From: Phoronis australis
Lineage: Eukaryota > Phoronida > Phoronidae
Direction: 5' to 3'
Assembly (NCBI GenBank): GCA_002633005.1
Contig: NMRA01000140.1
Location: 422,367 to 486,366 of the forward strand
DNA: 64,000 nucleotides
Below are positions 24,601 through 36,578 of this stretch, piece by piece (the first letter of the stretch is position 1; every line of letters begins with the position of its first letter). The translations under genes and the position numbers were made by a program. The notes below the pieces were generated by a model, which was given only the letters and a program-made list of their open reading frames with translations, was not told the origin of the DNA and did not search any database.

Positions 24601-27600
24601 TTTTATGCAAAGCATTGATTTGTATTTAGCACTGACAGCCAGTTTAGCTCCTCTAAGCATTCGCAGCAGACAGTATTAAAAGAACTTACCAAACTCTTGA
24701 GTAATTTTCTGCTTCAAGAACTCCATTTTAGCTGCCTCACCGTGAACCAACATCACATTCTTTGGTTCACACTGCCGGATAAGTTGCACGATTCCCTTAG
24801 CATCAGCATGAGCACTAAATGACATGTACTGAACAGACATCTTGACCTCCAGCTGAAAGGTCAAATAGCATCCCATAAGAACACCTGATTTGCACTCATG
24901 GTCAACAGATGACATAGAAAAAGTGGTTGAGTTACATACAGCACACACAATTTGAATTTCAGCTCAAGGTTTAGTATAAAAGTATTGACAAAATTAATGT
25001 ATATCATTGGACCACTTGAAAGACATCATTTCTTACTTCAAATAACTACTTCACCTTGACTACTTCCATTAGTTTTCAACATAAACACCAGGTGGCGAAA
25101 CAAGCTGTGTGACCAAACACAGCACAGTCACCTACATCGAATACAGTGTCCTAGCCAAGACCAGGAGTGTGTTTGTGAAGGACTTTCCCAGCATTTTCAG
25201 ACGTTACAACGACCTCTCCCGCAGCCACCAACAACTCACCATCTTTCCGTTCTCTAACTCCACTTTCTTGGCTCCACTTAATATTTTGTTGCCCACTGTT
25301 CCAGCGACACAGTAGCCAGGAATGATGACCTGTAACAGTCAAGTACACAGAGAGGTGAATACACATATTATAGACATCTATCAGAGCAGGAAGACTTATC
25401 ATGTGTCTCTAAAATGTGAACTACCTAGCCAGTGACTCAGTCGCAGAACTGTACCAGCTGGCCTTAATATAAAAATTAAAGACCTTTTATCCAAATTAAT
25501 GATTTTTCAGAGAAAAGCAGCACATTGAAATAACCCCATACACCAGCAGCATATTAACAGATATGTTCAAACTCTATTATATCTTGGAAACACTATTTAC
25601 TGAGTCAACAGAAGCACTTTTGAAACCTGTACTGTCATTATCAAAGAATTTCAAATGCAGAAGATTAACAATGTTTAATTTTTAAATGAAGTACCATCAG
25701 TGCATTACAATTAATGAATGACAAGAGGTAATTTCAAATTGTAAAACAACCATTATGGACAGACCTTTCCAAGCAAACAACAAACATTTCCAAACAAACA
25801 ACATCCAATTAAAGCTCACCATGTTGTTTTCGTTTGTCGCCCATTTTTTGAAGATCTGCAGAGAAAGTCCGGCGTGTAACATTCCTGGTGTAGCAAACAC
25901 CACCATCGGGCCGGGGTTGTCTGTGTACGACCTGTCAAAGGGCTGTAACAACAATAGTCACGTGGTCACATGTATGGAGAACACTTCAGTAAGCAGTATT
26001 TACTACACAATAGGGAAGGGCTGTGTTAGCCCTACCTTCCAACAGGTAATCCAGGCTTCATATTCAAATCACATAACGAGAATGTATACAATACCATTGT
26101 GCGGTACTTTGTCTCTCATGACACATCTTGAGGGACGAATCATAAAGGGTGACCACGAAGAAAACATATAGATAAGAATCACACACATGAAGAAAACTAC
26201 ATCTGACCATCGTTTGATCATGAAGCCTGTAATACTGACTTTTTTTGCTTTCCTCACTGCCATAAGCCCGGGCCATCTTTTACATCAACTGACGCCTGAC
26301 GCGGGGTTAGCCTGCTGTCAGTTAGGAGCATTTGTCTACTAAAGCCATTGAACACAAATGTAACGTTGTGTTCAACTAAACTTGTCTCAATTCATATGAC
26401 GGTGAACATTTTAAAAACGCTATTATAAAACTAATTCAATCTAACATAACTGACCAGTGAGATGACCATCAGTGTCTGGTCACTTACCTTAATGTGCTTA
26501 AATTCAAACATGTTCCTTTGTACAAATGTGTGTTTGATTTTTTGATTAGTCCAAGTTATAAACATCTTGTAGTAATGATTTGCCTGAAAATAACCAGAAA
26601 ACCATCTGAAATAATGCTTTCGCCAGTACAACATTTTGAATATAAAGTAGAATCTCAACAATTTCAGACAAAAATAAATAGACAAAATTTTCTTCTTTCA
26701 TTTTCAATTTTTGTACAATTTTGTGAATTTCCACAATTTTTCAAAACATGTCTGATGACATTATAGTACAGAATTTGAGCAAAGTGTGGCACTACTTATC
26801 ATATGTGAAAACTGAAAAAATAAAATTTCACTTCTCTGTACTATTGTGTACTAAATTCGGATGAGATATTACAGTATAAAACATAATCCAAATCCCACTG
26901 AAAGGGGCATCTTTAAGAACTAACAGGAAATATATCATTGGCGAATACTTTTGGACTGCACTAAAAAGGCAACAAACTAATTCACTAAAAAGTAAAATGC
27001 CTCTCACAACACAAACGAGACAAGGTGGTTACATTTACAAGACAGTGCTTTCAATTCATTCTACCCACCTTTTCTGTAAGTCCCAGTGAGAAATATATTG
27101 GCACCTTGAGATTCATCCTGTCCCAGTATGTCTCCAATAGAATACACAGCTCTTGTGCTCGCCCAAGAGCAAACACAGGGATTAAAACCTGAAAGGGAGA
27201 ACAGACAGCCACGTTTGAAATTGTCGGACGGACATCACCATAAAATGGAACAATGACAAAATGAAATGAAAACTGCTTTGGTATGAGCTTACAAAGACTA
27301 CTTTAAGGTTATATAGAGCATCATGTAAACATTTACAATTCAGAAGTGGAATAAAATAGATTTGTTATAGTTTATCGAACAAAGAATGTCATAAATGGCC
27401 GTCACCTCAGACACACTACACTATGCACAATACTACAAGTGTAAACACATCCCATGTCAGAACTCAGATGTACTTCTCCCTGCAGATTAAAAACAAAGCA
27501 ACATTCCACTCTGAAACACATACGCATTTCAAGATAACATTCATTAGCAGAAGAGCATTTTGGGTTGTATACAATAAATGTTAAACGGAAACTAAAAAAT

Positions 27601-30600
27601 CCAATTTCTACCAACAAAACTATGATAAGTCTCAATGACCGACTCTTACTTTGCCACCTCTATCAACACAATCGTGTACTTTCTTCAGAAAATCTCGCTC
27701 TCGGCACCGTTTTGAATCTCGTATAGTTGTGGCATACGTCGACTCTGTGATGAGCATATCAGGTCGACACTTGTCAATCCAAGCGGCCCCAAGATGGCGG
27801 TCAGGAGTCATGTTGTAATCGCCCTACAACAACACAGTTACACATTACGGTGTAATTGTATCAGATGACATATACACAGTTACAGCACAAGACAAAAGTA
27901 ATCAGACAAAATGCCGTTTTCCATCATGACGACTAATTCTGTTTACACCAAAAATGACTGGTAATAACTATTATGCAGGCAAAATTCCAATTACAAAATG
28001 ACTTAGCCACCTTAAGAATGTTCTCGTTACTTCCCCTTCATTCTCAGTCATCAGGGGAGACTACTCTGATGGTCAAACAGGCTTCCTGCCCAGCTGTCAT
28101 GACAGAGAATTTCGGGTCATTTTGTCGCAACACTTTTAACTTGTACTGTACTGTACAAACATTACAGTGTAAGTGTATCCGATGACACATCACGCACTAA
28201 AACTAAACATTTTATTACACACTACATCAGCTATAGCAGCACCTTATTAATACTTCCAGTCCACCCTGTATTTAAGAATTGTGACTAGTACGGATCACAG
28301 ACTGTCATCAAATTATAATGCTAAATTTATGTTTTTTGTCTTTGAACTTGGCCCAGAGAATATTTATTGGGGACAGACCATTCTGTACAACAAGTCTCTG
28401 ATACAAGTTGTGCAGAGTAGATCTTGTCAAATATAGGTTGTGTCGAGGAATACAGACAATCTCCAAAAACTAAGGTGTGCTCTATGAGACATGATCAGAC
28501 TAGCCTCCATGCAGCAAGCCATTATTCACCAATCAAGTGTCTGAATTGAAGCGAAGTGTTCTTACCTACTGTATAGACTGTAGCCTGCGAGCCGACTCTA
28601 TTGAGGAACATAGCAGCCTTCAACACATGGCCCAACTAACCAACATACAGCAAACCATTATACAGAGTTCCTACTTACTGTATAGACCACAGACTGTGAG
28701 CCAACTCTAATGAGGAACATGGCATCATCTAACACATTGCCTGACTAATTGACATACAGCAAACCATTATACAGAGTTTCTACTTACTGTATAGACCACA
28801 GATTGTGAGCCAACTCTAATATGGAACATAGCAGCCCCCAACACATGACCTGCGTAGTAAGCTTTAATCTCCAGTTCATCATCTACCTGTAAGAAAATCA
28901 ACAGTTCAACTTACTTTCTTCAAAGTGGCATTATTTATGATGCACTATAGTAAAAATAATCACAAAATTCTTAATCTGGTCTGCACGACACCTGTTGGGC
29001 ACTTCGCATGACCTAATGATTTAACATTAAGTATCTAAACAGTGTCTGTTAAAGTTAAGAGATCTAAGATTTAAGCGATAAGTCAATAGAAAGGGAGACT
29101 TAAAATGATACAACTTCATGCTATTTAGGCACATTTAATCCTTCAGTTCTGCATGGCTATTCACCACACCTGGCTCGTATTTACCTGTACCACTTGATGG
29201 AGATTGACAGCTATAACCTTCTTCATGCAGTTTTTAATCATTTCAGATGTGAAGAAGTTAGTTTCACCTTTTCGGTCTACTGTAATCTTTCTGTAGTCTT
29301 CCTGAAATCCCACACTAGCACAACTGAATATCAAGTAAACATATGTACGAAAGGCAGCCTCAACCAAGCCCAATGTGCATGGCTTTTCAAACGTTCACAC
29401 TCTTTAATAACAAGTAACTTTTCAAATCATTGATACAATGGTGAAATGTACCTGTCAATTCAACCAAATCTTATATCATCACTGAATTGAGTAGGTCTCA
29501 TAATATCAAACAGGGATTTAAAAAGCCCCAAAAGCGGTTGTCAAGTGTATCATGTTATTTTAGTATCTGATTTGGAACTACAGCCAACCCCCCCCCCTCC
29601 AGCCCAACCTAAGAATTACTACTAAGTAAACACAGACTTCTGGTCAGAGAGTGTTAAACAAGCATATCCCAATTTTATTGCAATAAGTACGTATTCAGAA
29701 TGGAAGGATATATAAAACAAAACAGCTATTTACTGGCAATTTGTATCACTCAAATTCCTATGTACAGTAGCACTCACCAGTAAAATTGGACATATGGCTT
29801 TTGTCGGGTGTGTCATGTAAATAGGTCCATCAAAGCCAACCATCTCAGACATGTAAGGCAGCGCCCCACAGTGGTCAAGGTGGAAATGACTGTGAACAAT
29901 AAGAGAATAAAACATGGCACAATAACAGTTAAGTTACAATCACAGTATTACATTGCGCTAACACAAAATGCAAAGGATAGCATTTCTCGACACATCCCCA
30001 GAGACGTCACAATCCAGATTCCCAGTAACGCAAGGTGAGCAACTTTTTTCAAATACGAATTCAGTCACTTCACACATAATCATTGAACATATCTGAGCGC
30101 ATGGTGAGTTTGAAAATGCCCTTGATTAAAATTGACAAGTGCTGACTTGCCCAAAGTGTCTGATCCACCAACTGAAAGCTCCGTTTCTTATATAAGCAAG
30201 CTCGCCACTGTACACCTCAACAGCTTAGTGCTTCTTTAAGTAACCATGACAACACTAGAGCATTCCTAGCATTTAAAGTTCAAAGGTCAGTACCTGATAA
30301 TGACACAATCCAGATAGTCTGTTAAAGGTCCATCTCTGTTGATATACGAAAAGTCAGGAAATCTCCTCTGTAAAATAACATTTACACATTAAGTTCTCAG
30401 TTATATTGTGTTGACGAAGAAACTGAAGCAGTACACTATTCATAAAACTGAATGGGGTAAGAATGTGTAATCATTTAGATCATTATCCGAGAACATACTC
30501 ATCTATCCATATAACGAGTGTGAAAATCGTGAATGCTCAATGTTATTTTGATACATCACAAACTGTGTCAAGTAGGGTAATTCATTTTTAGGACTCAATA

Positions 30601-31991
30601 ATAAATTGTGTTGGTTGTGTCACACATTGTGGTGATCTGAACGGTTTAGCACATTAGCATGAGCCCCACCTTGGTAACATACCTGGATGAAGGAGGTTCA
30701 ATTCAACTATTTGGATAGGGGGCGCCAGTGGGCTTAGAAAATGGCTATCATATTTACATCTTCCAACACTGAACCCATGTATACGAAGTCTGAACATGTG
30801 TGCTCCATAACGCATGCCACACCATTATTACAGACCCTGGAACTGGATGCAGTCACGAATATCACGTGCAAAAAATTGCGTTTTACACAATACAAAAATA
30901 TTTACCACCCAATGCTTAAACTGAGTGCAAATCATGGAAACTAAATAGCCATATTTAAAAAATGTACGCTAAAAATGAATACCATTCTCACATCAAATCA
31001 TGAAAAAGTCCCCATTATCTACTTCATTTCGTGTGTCCCCCCCCTCTCTCGGGCCCAGCAACCTTTCTGTCATGCATCATCCTGCGAACACAACCTGTCA
31101 CTCACTTACATCATCATTAAAGCCCATGTGCATGCCACAGTCCAACATAATGTTCTTGCCGCCAATAGTGATAATGATACAGCTTCGACCAACATCCTGT
31201 CCAGCCCCTGCAAGTAACAAACCATTCAGTGTTATTGAAACTGTTTTCAAAACCTGTGTGAGAAAAAACAGGTCGCCTATCAAGCAACTCTTGAGTTTTC
31301 ATTTAAAATCTATGACCAGCCCTAATGTGCTATGGTATACGAAACGTGATGTGGTTTCATTTTTTATTACCAGCAAACCAAATTTCTGAGCAAATTTTTC
31401 TCCAGCAAAGTCATCATTATCTCTAGGAAAATTTTGCAAAAAATTAATAACTGGCGCTTCATTTTTTTGTCGCGTTTGCTTTCAAATGAACAGCAAATTT
31501 TTTTATAGGGGTCCTACAGCTTTCTCCACTGAATGAGGGGCATCAAACTGAATCTAAAAATCTGGGACCCCTGTAAGTGAACATTGCCAGCTTTTCTCTT
31601 TATAATAAATGAAGTTCAGCTGCAATGCCTTTGTAATGGACAAGGTGAGTGTTGCTCGACTCCCAGATTTTGCATGTCACCCACGTCTGCATGTTGGTCT
31701 AAGTTTCCCATCCAGGTGATGAGTAGAGCTACCCGGGTAGTGTGAAATTTCGAGGTCTATGTGAGGTTAACACGCAGCACTTTCTAGCTGTATTATGACG
31801 TTAGTCTTCAACACCAAACAGTAGACAATTTAGTTAAGCCAGGGCAAGGCTCACTGACAGTCAAGGCAAAGCTAGTATTGTCGTGTTTCAACAGTTAAAA
31901 CGAAACTCTACATTTTTTCTAAAATTGTTAGCCTTAATTTAGAGGCTCGAATAATCAACCCACCTAAAGGAACCGCTTTTATCTCCGTCAT
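21671..31991 (-). CDS. INTS11: Integrator complex subunit 11 (RNA endonuclease), complete, 17 exons
   Basis: Coding exons in order: 31991-31964, 31207-31110, 30367-30294, 29889-29778, 29301-29185, 28886-28788, 27823-27650, 27188-27069, 26583-26488, 25942-25820, 25329-25240, 24852-24690, 24431-24321, 23688-23624, 23347-23205, 22783-22657, 21727-21671. All junctions are GT-AG with matching phases; the sum is 1797 nt, or 598 residues (human 600). INTS11 is the metallo-beta-lactamase/beta-CASP nuclease that cuts nascent snRNA and paused transcripts, paired with INTS9 in the nucleus. Zinc ligands and catalytic residues are intact: HFHLDH at 68-73, H157 (AGHVLGA), D178 (GDYNM), E203 (ITEST), H392 (SFSAHAD) and H414 (LVHGE). 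The C-terminal domain ends with [15 protein letters not shown]. The first exon codes for only MTEIKAVPL. Exon 6 is followed by tandem copies of its own 3' end (see 28570-28787). Introns hold a MITE (23757-23981). Confidence 0.97.
23757..23981. mobile_element. Non-coding MITE-like repeat, copy B, in INTS11 intron 13
   Basis: Ends CAGGGTTTG and, inverted, CAGGGCCTG. A 6-bp direct repeat AAGATA flanks it on both sides (before 23757 and after 23981). Homologous to 19436-19680 over most of its length. Confidence 0.65.
28570..28787 (-). repeat. Two extra tandem copies of the INTS11 exon 6 3' end and donor (109-bp period)
   Basis: Downstream of exon 6 in transcript order, the last 60-65 bases of the exon, its donor and about 44 bases of intron recur at exactly 109-bp spacing: exon-end positions are 28788 (real), 28679 and 28570. 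The middle copy keeps a GTAAGT donor; the far copy has GTAGGT. Both copies lack the upstream part of the exon and any acceptor. Part of a further copy (GCAGCAAGCCATTATT) seems to lie just below 28570. Confidence 0.9.
31507..31572. repeat. Small inverted repeat in INTS11 intron 1
   Basis: TAGGGGTCCTACAG is matched by inverted CTGGGACCCCTG about 50 bp away, enclosing AT-rich sequence. Possibly a degraded small MITE. Confidence 0.4.
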
Positions 31992-32333
31992 GATTAAGAC
32001 AAGCAACGAATTTTCACCACATTTCACATGTGTTCGCAAGTGTCTTCAGCACTCACGGCCAAACACTTGCTGGTTCCCTGCATGCCGCTAGGTGGACTAA
32101 GCACGCAGGGAACCAGCGAGAGCCAAACACACATCGCCACCTGGTGATCGTTCACATTTTTCGGTTTTATAAAATAACAAAAACGGTATGCTGTTTCAAT
32201 ATCTAAGTTGAAATATCCATTAAAAGTTATATTACTTGAAATAAAGTAGTTTTAGATGAGTATAGAGGAATATTTGAAATTTAAAAATAGTAGTGTGGAG
32301 CTCTAACCCGGAAGCTGTAAAAATATCAAAATA
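31992..32333. promoter_or_regulatory. Shared INTS11/CPTP divergent promoter region
   Basis: Only 342 bp separate the two start codons, so both promoters must overlap here unless a non-coding exon lies elsewhere. A TATA-like TTATAAAATA at 32168-32177 is placed suitably for CPTP. A 20-bp inverted repeat (arms 32066-32085 and 32101-32120, 18 of 20 matching, core GCTGGTTCCCTGC) with a 15-base spacer sits in the middle. No experimental start sites are known to me. Confidence 0.7.
32066..32120. repeat. Inverted repeat in the divergent promoter
   Basis: Arms CTTGCTGGTTCCCTGCATGC and GCACGCAGGGAACCAGCGAG pair at 18 of 20 positions around CGCTAGGTGGACTAA. The word GCCAAACAC occurs directly on both flanks. 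It could bind a dimeric factor on both strands or be the remains of a small element. Confidence 0.7.
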
Positions 32334-34473
32334 ATGGAATCCTTGAAACCGTGTAGTCAGAAAACGTTAGGAGCCAAAAGTTCCACGGATTGCCCTTTTG
32401 ATCTAAAACGCCTCTATGAAAGTTTGTCATCTTGTAAACAGGAGAATGGTGATATTTCTGTTTCGGCCTACTTGGATACTTACGCTGAACTTAACAGGTA
32501 AAGCTCTACCACTGCACTAGGCAATGACCATCGCCTCTGTTGGCCCGAACCAGAGGCGATGTAGAGGCTATAGGCGCTCTGTACGCCGGAAGCTTTTCGG
32601 CGAATTATGCCTCGCACCGACTAAACCATCAAAGTCACGTTGTTGTAAATACCTTTTGCGCATAGAGGAGGTTGTCGATGTGATTAATTCCTTCCAACTC
32701 GAACAAATACTCCCGTTATGAAACTTTTTCTTCGAGCAGCCCCTATTTCAGTTCCCAAAATCGTGAACTCACCATTTTTATACTGTGCACGCTCCAATTC
32801 ATGACCTTAATCTTTAAATAGGCCAAAGGTGAGCCATTGCGGTCTTGTCAGTCAAATGTTCGTTTCCAAAATGCCACCACTTATACTTGTCTTTAATTGG
32901 CGTTACTTGAAAGTGATGGTATTTCAATGAATTATTGTTTGTATTTGATAAAAATAAATGCTGTTGATATGACATTTAATAGTCTTTGTGCACATATTTG
33001 ACATTTCAATGTTTAACAACACGGCAAATGCACGGCTGGTTCCCGGCAGCACGTACGCGAAGGGCGGGAACTTCAGCTTTCAAAGTTCGCCGGTAGGTCC
33101 GCAACTTCTGACCTTCAGCCTGGTTAAAAAAATGAAAAAGTTGATTTCACGATTTTGGGAACTGAAATAGGGACTGCTCGAAGAAAAAGTTTCATAACGG
33201 GAGTATTTGTTCGAGTTGGAAGAACTTAAACACATCGACAACCTCCTAAGGTGTTCGTCTATGCGCAAAAGGTAGTTATAACAACGTGGCCTTGATGGTT
33301 TAGTCGGTGCGAGGCATAATTCGCCGAAAAGCTTCCGGCGTACAGAGCGCCTATAGCCTCTACATCGCCTCTGGTTCGGGCCAACAGAGGCGATGGTCAT
33401 TGCCTACCACTGCACAGGCACAGCACCAGACAGTAGACAGCGACCACCCTGGCACCGACAGTAGGACGATGGCGCTCCTATAGGCGCTTCATACGCCGGA
33501 AGATTTTCGGCGAATTATGCCTTGCATTGCATGACTAAAACATCAAAGTCACGCTGTTATAAATACCTTTTGCTCACAAAGGGACACCTTAGGAGGCCGT
33601 CCGTGTATGTAATTCCTTCCAACTTGAACAAATACTCCCGTTATCAAACTTTTTCTTCGAGCAGTCTCTCGTTCACTTCCCAAAATCGATAACTCACCAT
33701 TTTTAACACTGTGCGCACCAGGTGGTATGACGTCATATCCCCTGGTATTTAAATTGAGCTTTCCCAAACAGAAACATCATCCCTCCACTTTTTGGTGGCC
33801 GGGATGATTGTAGTGAAACATGGACTGTGATTAGTATTTGTAACTTCACCCTATCTCACACATATCTGTCTCCTTTTTATAATTTATACATTTTCAAATT
33901 TGATGACATGATTTGTTAGACATTTATCATTTTCATGATTCCAGGTTTTTTCGAATGTTTGGTGCTATGTTTGGATTTGTCATCAGTGATATTAAGGAGA
34001 AAATGGCAATACTCAGTGAGTACATGGAATCTGACCAGGGCAGTCACTACACCACTGTCCAGGCCATGGTTACTTACGAAGTAGCCAACAATATCACCAC
34101 TGTTCAGCATAAGAAAACTCCAGTGTCAGGCTGCCGGACTCTACTGCGTCTCCACCGCGCCTTGGAATTTGTGATATTATTGCTGAAGAAACTGCACAGC
34201 CCTGATCCGCAGTACAATGACAAAGTGTCGTATTTAGCTAACGATGCTTACTTGGAAACATTAGCCAAACACCACCCTTGGTTGTTGCGTAAGGGGGTCT
34301 GCTTTGCATTCCACATGTTGCCAACTAGGGTAGAACTGTTGAAGAGAATGGGGTGTCAGGAGGGTAACGAGGACATGTTGGGTCTCCTGTTGAAGGCGGT
34401 GCATGTATCCCAGCCGGTCTACGACGTTGTTCAAGAGATTTACACGCAGCATAAATTACTAGATCTGCCTTAG
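32334..34473 (+). CDS. CPTP: Ceramide-1-phosphate transfer protein, two exons
   Basis: Exon 1 is 32334-32497 and exon 2 is 33945-34473 (stop TAG 34471-34473); the codon AG|G for Arg55 is split by the intron. Product 230 residues, against 214 in human, with a longer N-terminus. CPTP is a cytosolic glycolipid-transfer-fold protein that moves ceramide-1-phosphate between trans-Golgi and other membranes and restrains eicosanoid production. Family signatures present: FDLKRLYESL near the start, the phosphate-recognising ISDIKEK (D70), GCRTLLRLHRALEF, the HHPWLLRKG motif with its conserved His, LPTRVELLKRM, and the C-terminus HKLLDLP, as in human. The intron holds an 889-bp transposable element and a third partial copy of its terminal repeat. 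The gene runs head to head with INTS11. Confidence 0.95.
32518..33406. mobile_element. Non-autonomous Mutator-like element with long terminal inverted repeats
   Basis: Lies within the CPTP intron. The ends are TAGGCAATGACCATCG and its inverse; terminal inverted repeats run about 260-280 bp (about 32518-32780 against 33125-33406). A 9-bp direct repeat CCACTGCAC flanks it exactly (32509-32517 and 33407-33415). Long inverted ends and a 9-bp target duplication are typical of Mutator-like elements. Each end carries its own hairpin, CATCGCCTCTG and CAGAGGCGATG around an 11-base loop. The roughly 340-bp middle encodes no transposase. Confidence 0.85.
33467..33727. repeat. Third, truncated copy of the element's terminal repeat
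   Basis: Same orientation as the left repeat of 32518-33406, sharing CTATAGGCGCT, ACGCCGGAAG, TTTTCGGCGAATTATGCC, ATCAAAGTCACG, AAATACCTTTTGC and ACAAATACTCCCGTTAT in order, but more diverged and lacking the outermost 60 or so bases. It is probably a solo end from an older insertion. Confidence 0.75.
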
Positions 34474-34885
34474 CTCTTTACACCTTAATTTAATTTTTAT
34501 TTTTAGCTTGTTGTTGCATACTTGGCAATTTGCCAGAAAGTTGTTAGGAACTAGATCTGCTTCAGCTCTTTTGTAACTTAACGAGAAAAGTTAATTAGTC
34601 TCTAGCTGCATGCTTTGATAGATATTCCTCACTTTAGAGCACCTTCTTGTGGAAAACGTGATATCTTGTTTCATTAAATATATCAACAAATGCTGAGATT
34701 AAAAATTTACTTCACTGTTGCTTAGGTTTGTCATTAGTGTGCCTTTGAAAATGGAAAATTACAGTTTGTGCAATTGTTTTGTGTAAATTCAGGACACTTT
34801 TGTAGCACAGTTGATATAAAGAGGTGTTATTGGTTGTTTTAGATCTGCATTAAGTTCTTTGAAACTTGACTTGAGAGAGTTAATT
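34461..34885 (+). repeat. Echoes of the CPTP stop-codon region in its 3' UTR
   Basis: CTAGATCTGCCTTAGCTCTTT, which includes the last codons and stop, is followed by CTAGATCTGCTTCAGCTCTT (from 34551) and TTAGATCTGCATTAAGTTCT (from 34839). The two downstream copies both lead into an AACTT...AGTTAATTAG tail. Confidence 0.6.
34673..34678 (+). terminator. Candidate polyadenylation signal of CPTP (ATTAAA)
   Basis: ATTAAA variant 200 bp after the stop. The canonical AATAAA at about 37026 is an alternative for a much longer 3' UTR. Confidence 0.3.
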
Positions 34886-34889
34886 AGCC

Positions 34890-36578
34890 TACTGCTGTAG
34901 GTTTAGTTATCCAGATGATTTTCCGTTACCAGGAGATGTAACCATTCAAGTGTTTAGTTTTTTATTTTGTTATCTGGTTTCGAAAATTTGAAACGAAATT
35001 GTTGCATAATTCTAGTCTAGTGTGGCCTTGAACTGACATGGTGTTGATGGTCTTGCTTTATAACTCCTAGTTAATATATTGTTTTGTATATTTTGTATCA
35101 GTTTACTGTAGATGTATAAACGATTTGTCATTAAGGTATTGTAGCCAGTGTGGAATAGGTTCGTGTCACCGAATTTCATGACAGAGGCAGAATCGACTAC
35201 TTACAGTAAATCGAATCTTTTTGATAGTCACTGTCTACGATAATCCTTTTTCTGGCATTTATGACATCATTTTATGTGGCCCAAGGCAGGAACTTTATCA
35301 TGCGAATGCAAGTTCACCTAACCATCAGTTGGAGTATGAATGCAGATGCTGATGGTCAAAAACTTCAATTTATTGTTAGTACTCTACTTTGTCTCATGAA
35401 ATTCACCTTTGGGATGGTATTTATTTATTTTATTAATTTAGACTCGTGCTGCAGAATGTCTACCGTGTTCAAATCTAGGTGATACCTACATTCGTCTGTA
35501 ACTGAAACTTAGATGCAGGTGCATGTATGTAAATTAATTGAGCAAAGATGTCTTGGGAAAATGCTGGTGCATAAGCCTAACTTCACGCATGTAGATTTGT
35601 CGTAGTATTTCTGTATCCATTAACTTAAAACTGCTTGTCCTCAGTATAAAGTTGCCAAAAAACAATTAAGCCACTTTAGTTCAAGACAATGCTTCAAACT
35701 TGTGTTGCCCTCTCCTTCAACAACAGTTCAAGACTGGATGAGCTTGGTAGGGTTTTTAAACCACAAAACACTTGGGTTAAGAATTCAACATTGACAGCTA
35801 AACAGTGGCGGCAAAACGCCCCTTTAAATGAAAGCTCACTGAAGGCTTCTGTACTCTGTGTGTGAATTGAGTGTTTTTGTTAATGTCATATTCTGTTTAA
35901 ACGTCTAGTTAGAAACCACTGACACTCAGTCACAACTGAATACAATACAAACATACAGATAAACAAGATACAAATGTAGTTTAGCGGAGATGTCAAGTCC
36001 TTCACAAAGCTGAGAACGAAATTCAGCAGTAACTAAGTAGGTCATGTGATGTGGCCAACAGATGGCGTGCTGACAAGACTGACTTAAAATGTTTGCATCA
36101 TATTTTCCAGGACATATTGAGATTGACATATTCATAAACAGTAACTAATTGCCAGTTCTTTGCCAAGCCCACAAATCACTTCCAGTTTGACTAAAGAACA
36201 ATTCGAGAGCAATTTCATGATGGATGGTTTTAATGATAGAAGTCAAGTTCATAGGCACTGAAAGTTTTTGTATTCTGGTTTAGGTATTTATGTTGGTCTA
36301 ACATATTGAAAGTATTTGTTGTCATGACTGTTGAACATTTTATGATCTAAGAGTTTTGCTTTACATAACTTTTCTGTTTCATTTTACTTCTCCAAGTACC
36401 AGTAAATGTGTGTCCTCTTGGCAGAACATTATCGACTTGCACACAACCGGGGTTAACTGCTGGTCATATAATAATGTTCTTACCGTCTTTAGAGTTTGCC
36501 GTGTTAAATCACTGAGTTTTAAAACTCCAGTTTTGCTACAGCCAACATGTCAATGTGATGCTTTTTCTGAATTAGACA
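34890..36578. other. CPTP 3' flank, nothing recognised
   Basis: AT-rich, with short open frames only and no exon-like conservation that I can recognise. Confidence 0.4.

Noticed and set aside
28570-28740. Extra, alternative INTS11 exons
   Set aside because: The copies lack acceptors and the 5' part of the exon, so they can act only as alternative donors.
32524-33767. Open frames of 65-106 codons in the CPTP intron
   Set aside because: The same peptide start appears from both terminal repeats of the transposable element; this is repeat sequence, not a gene.
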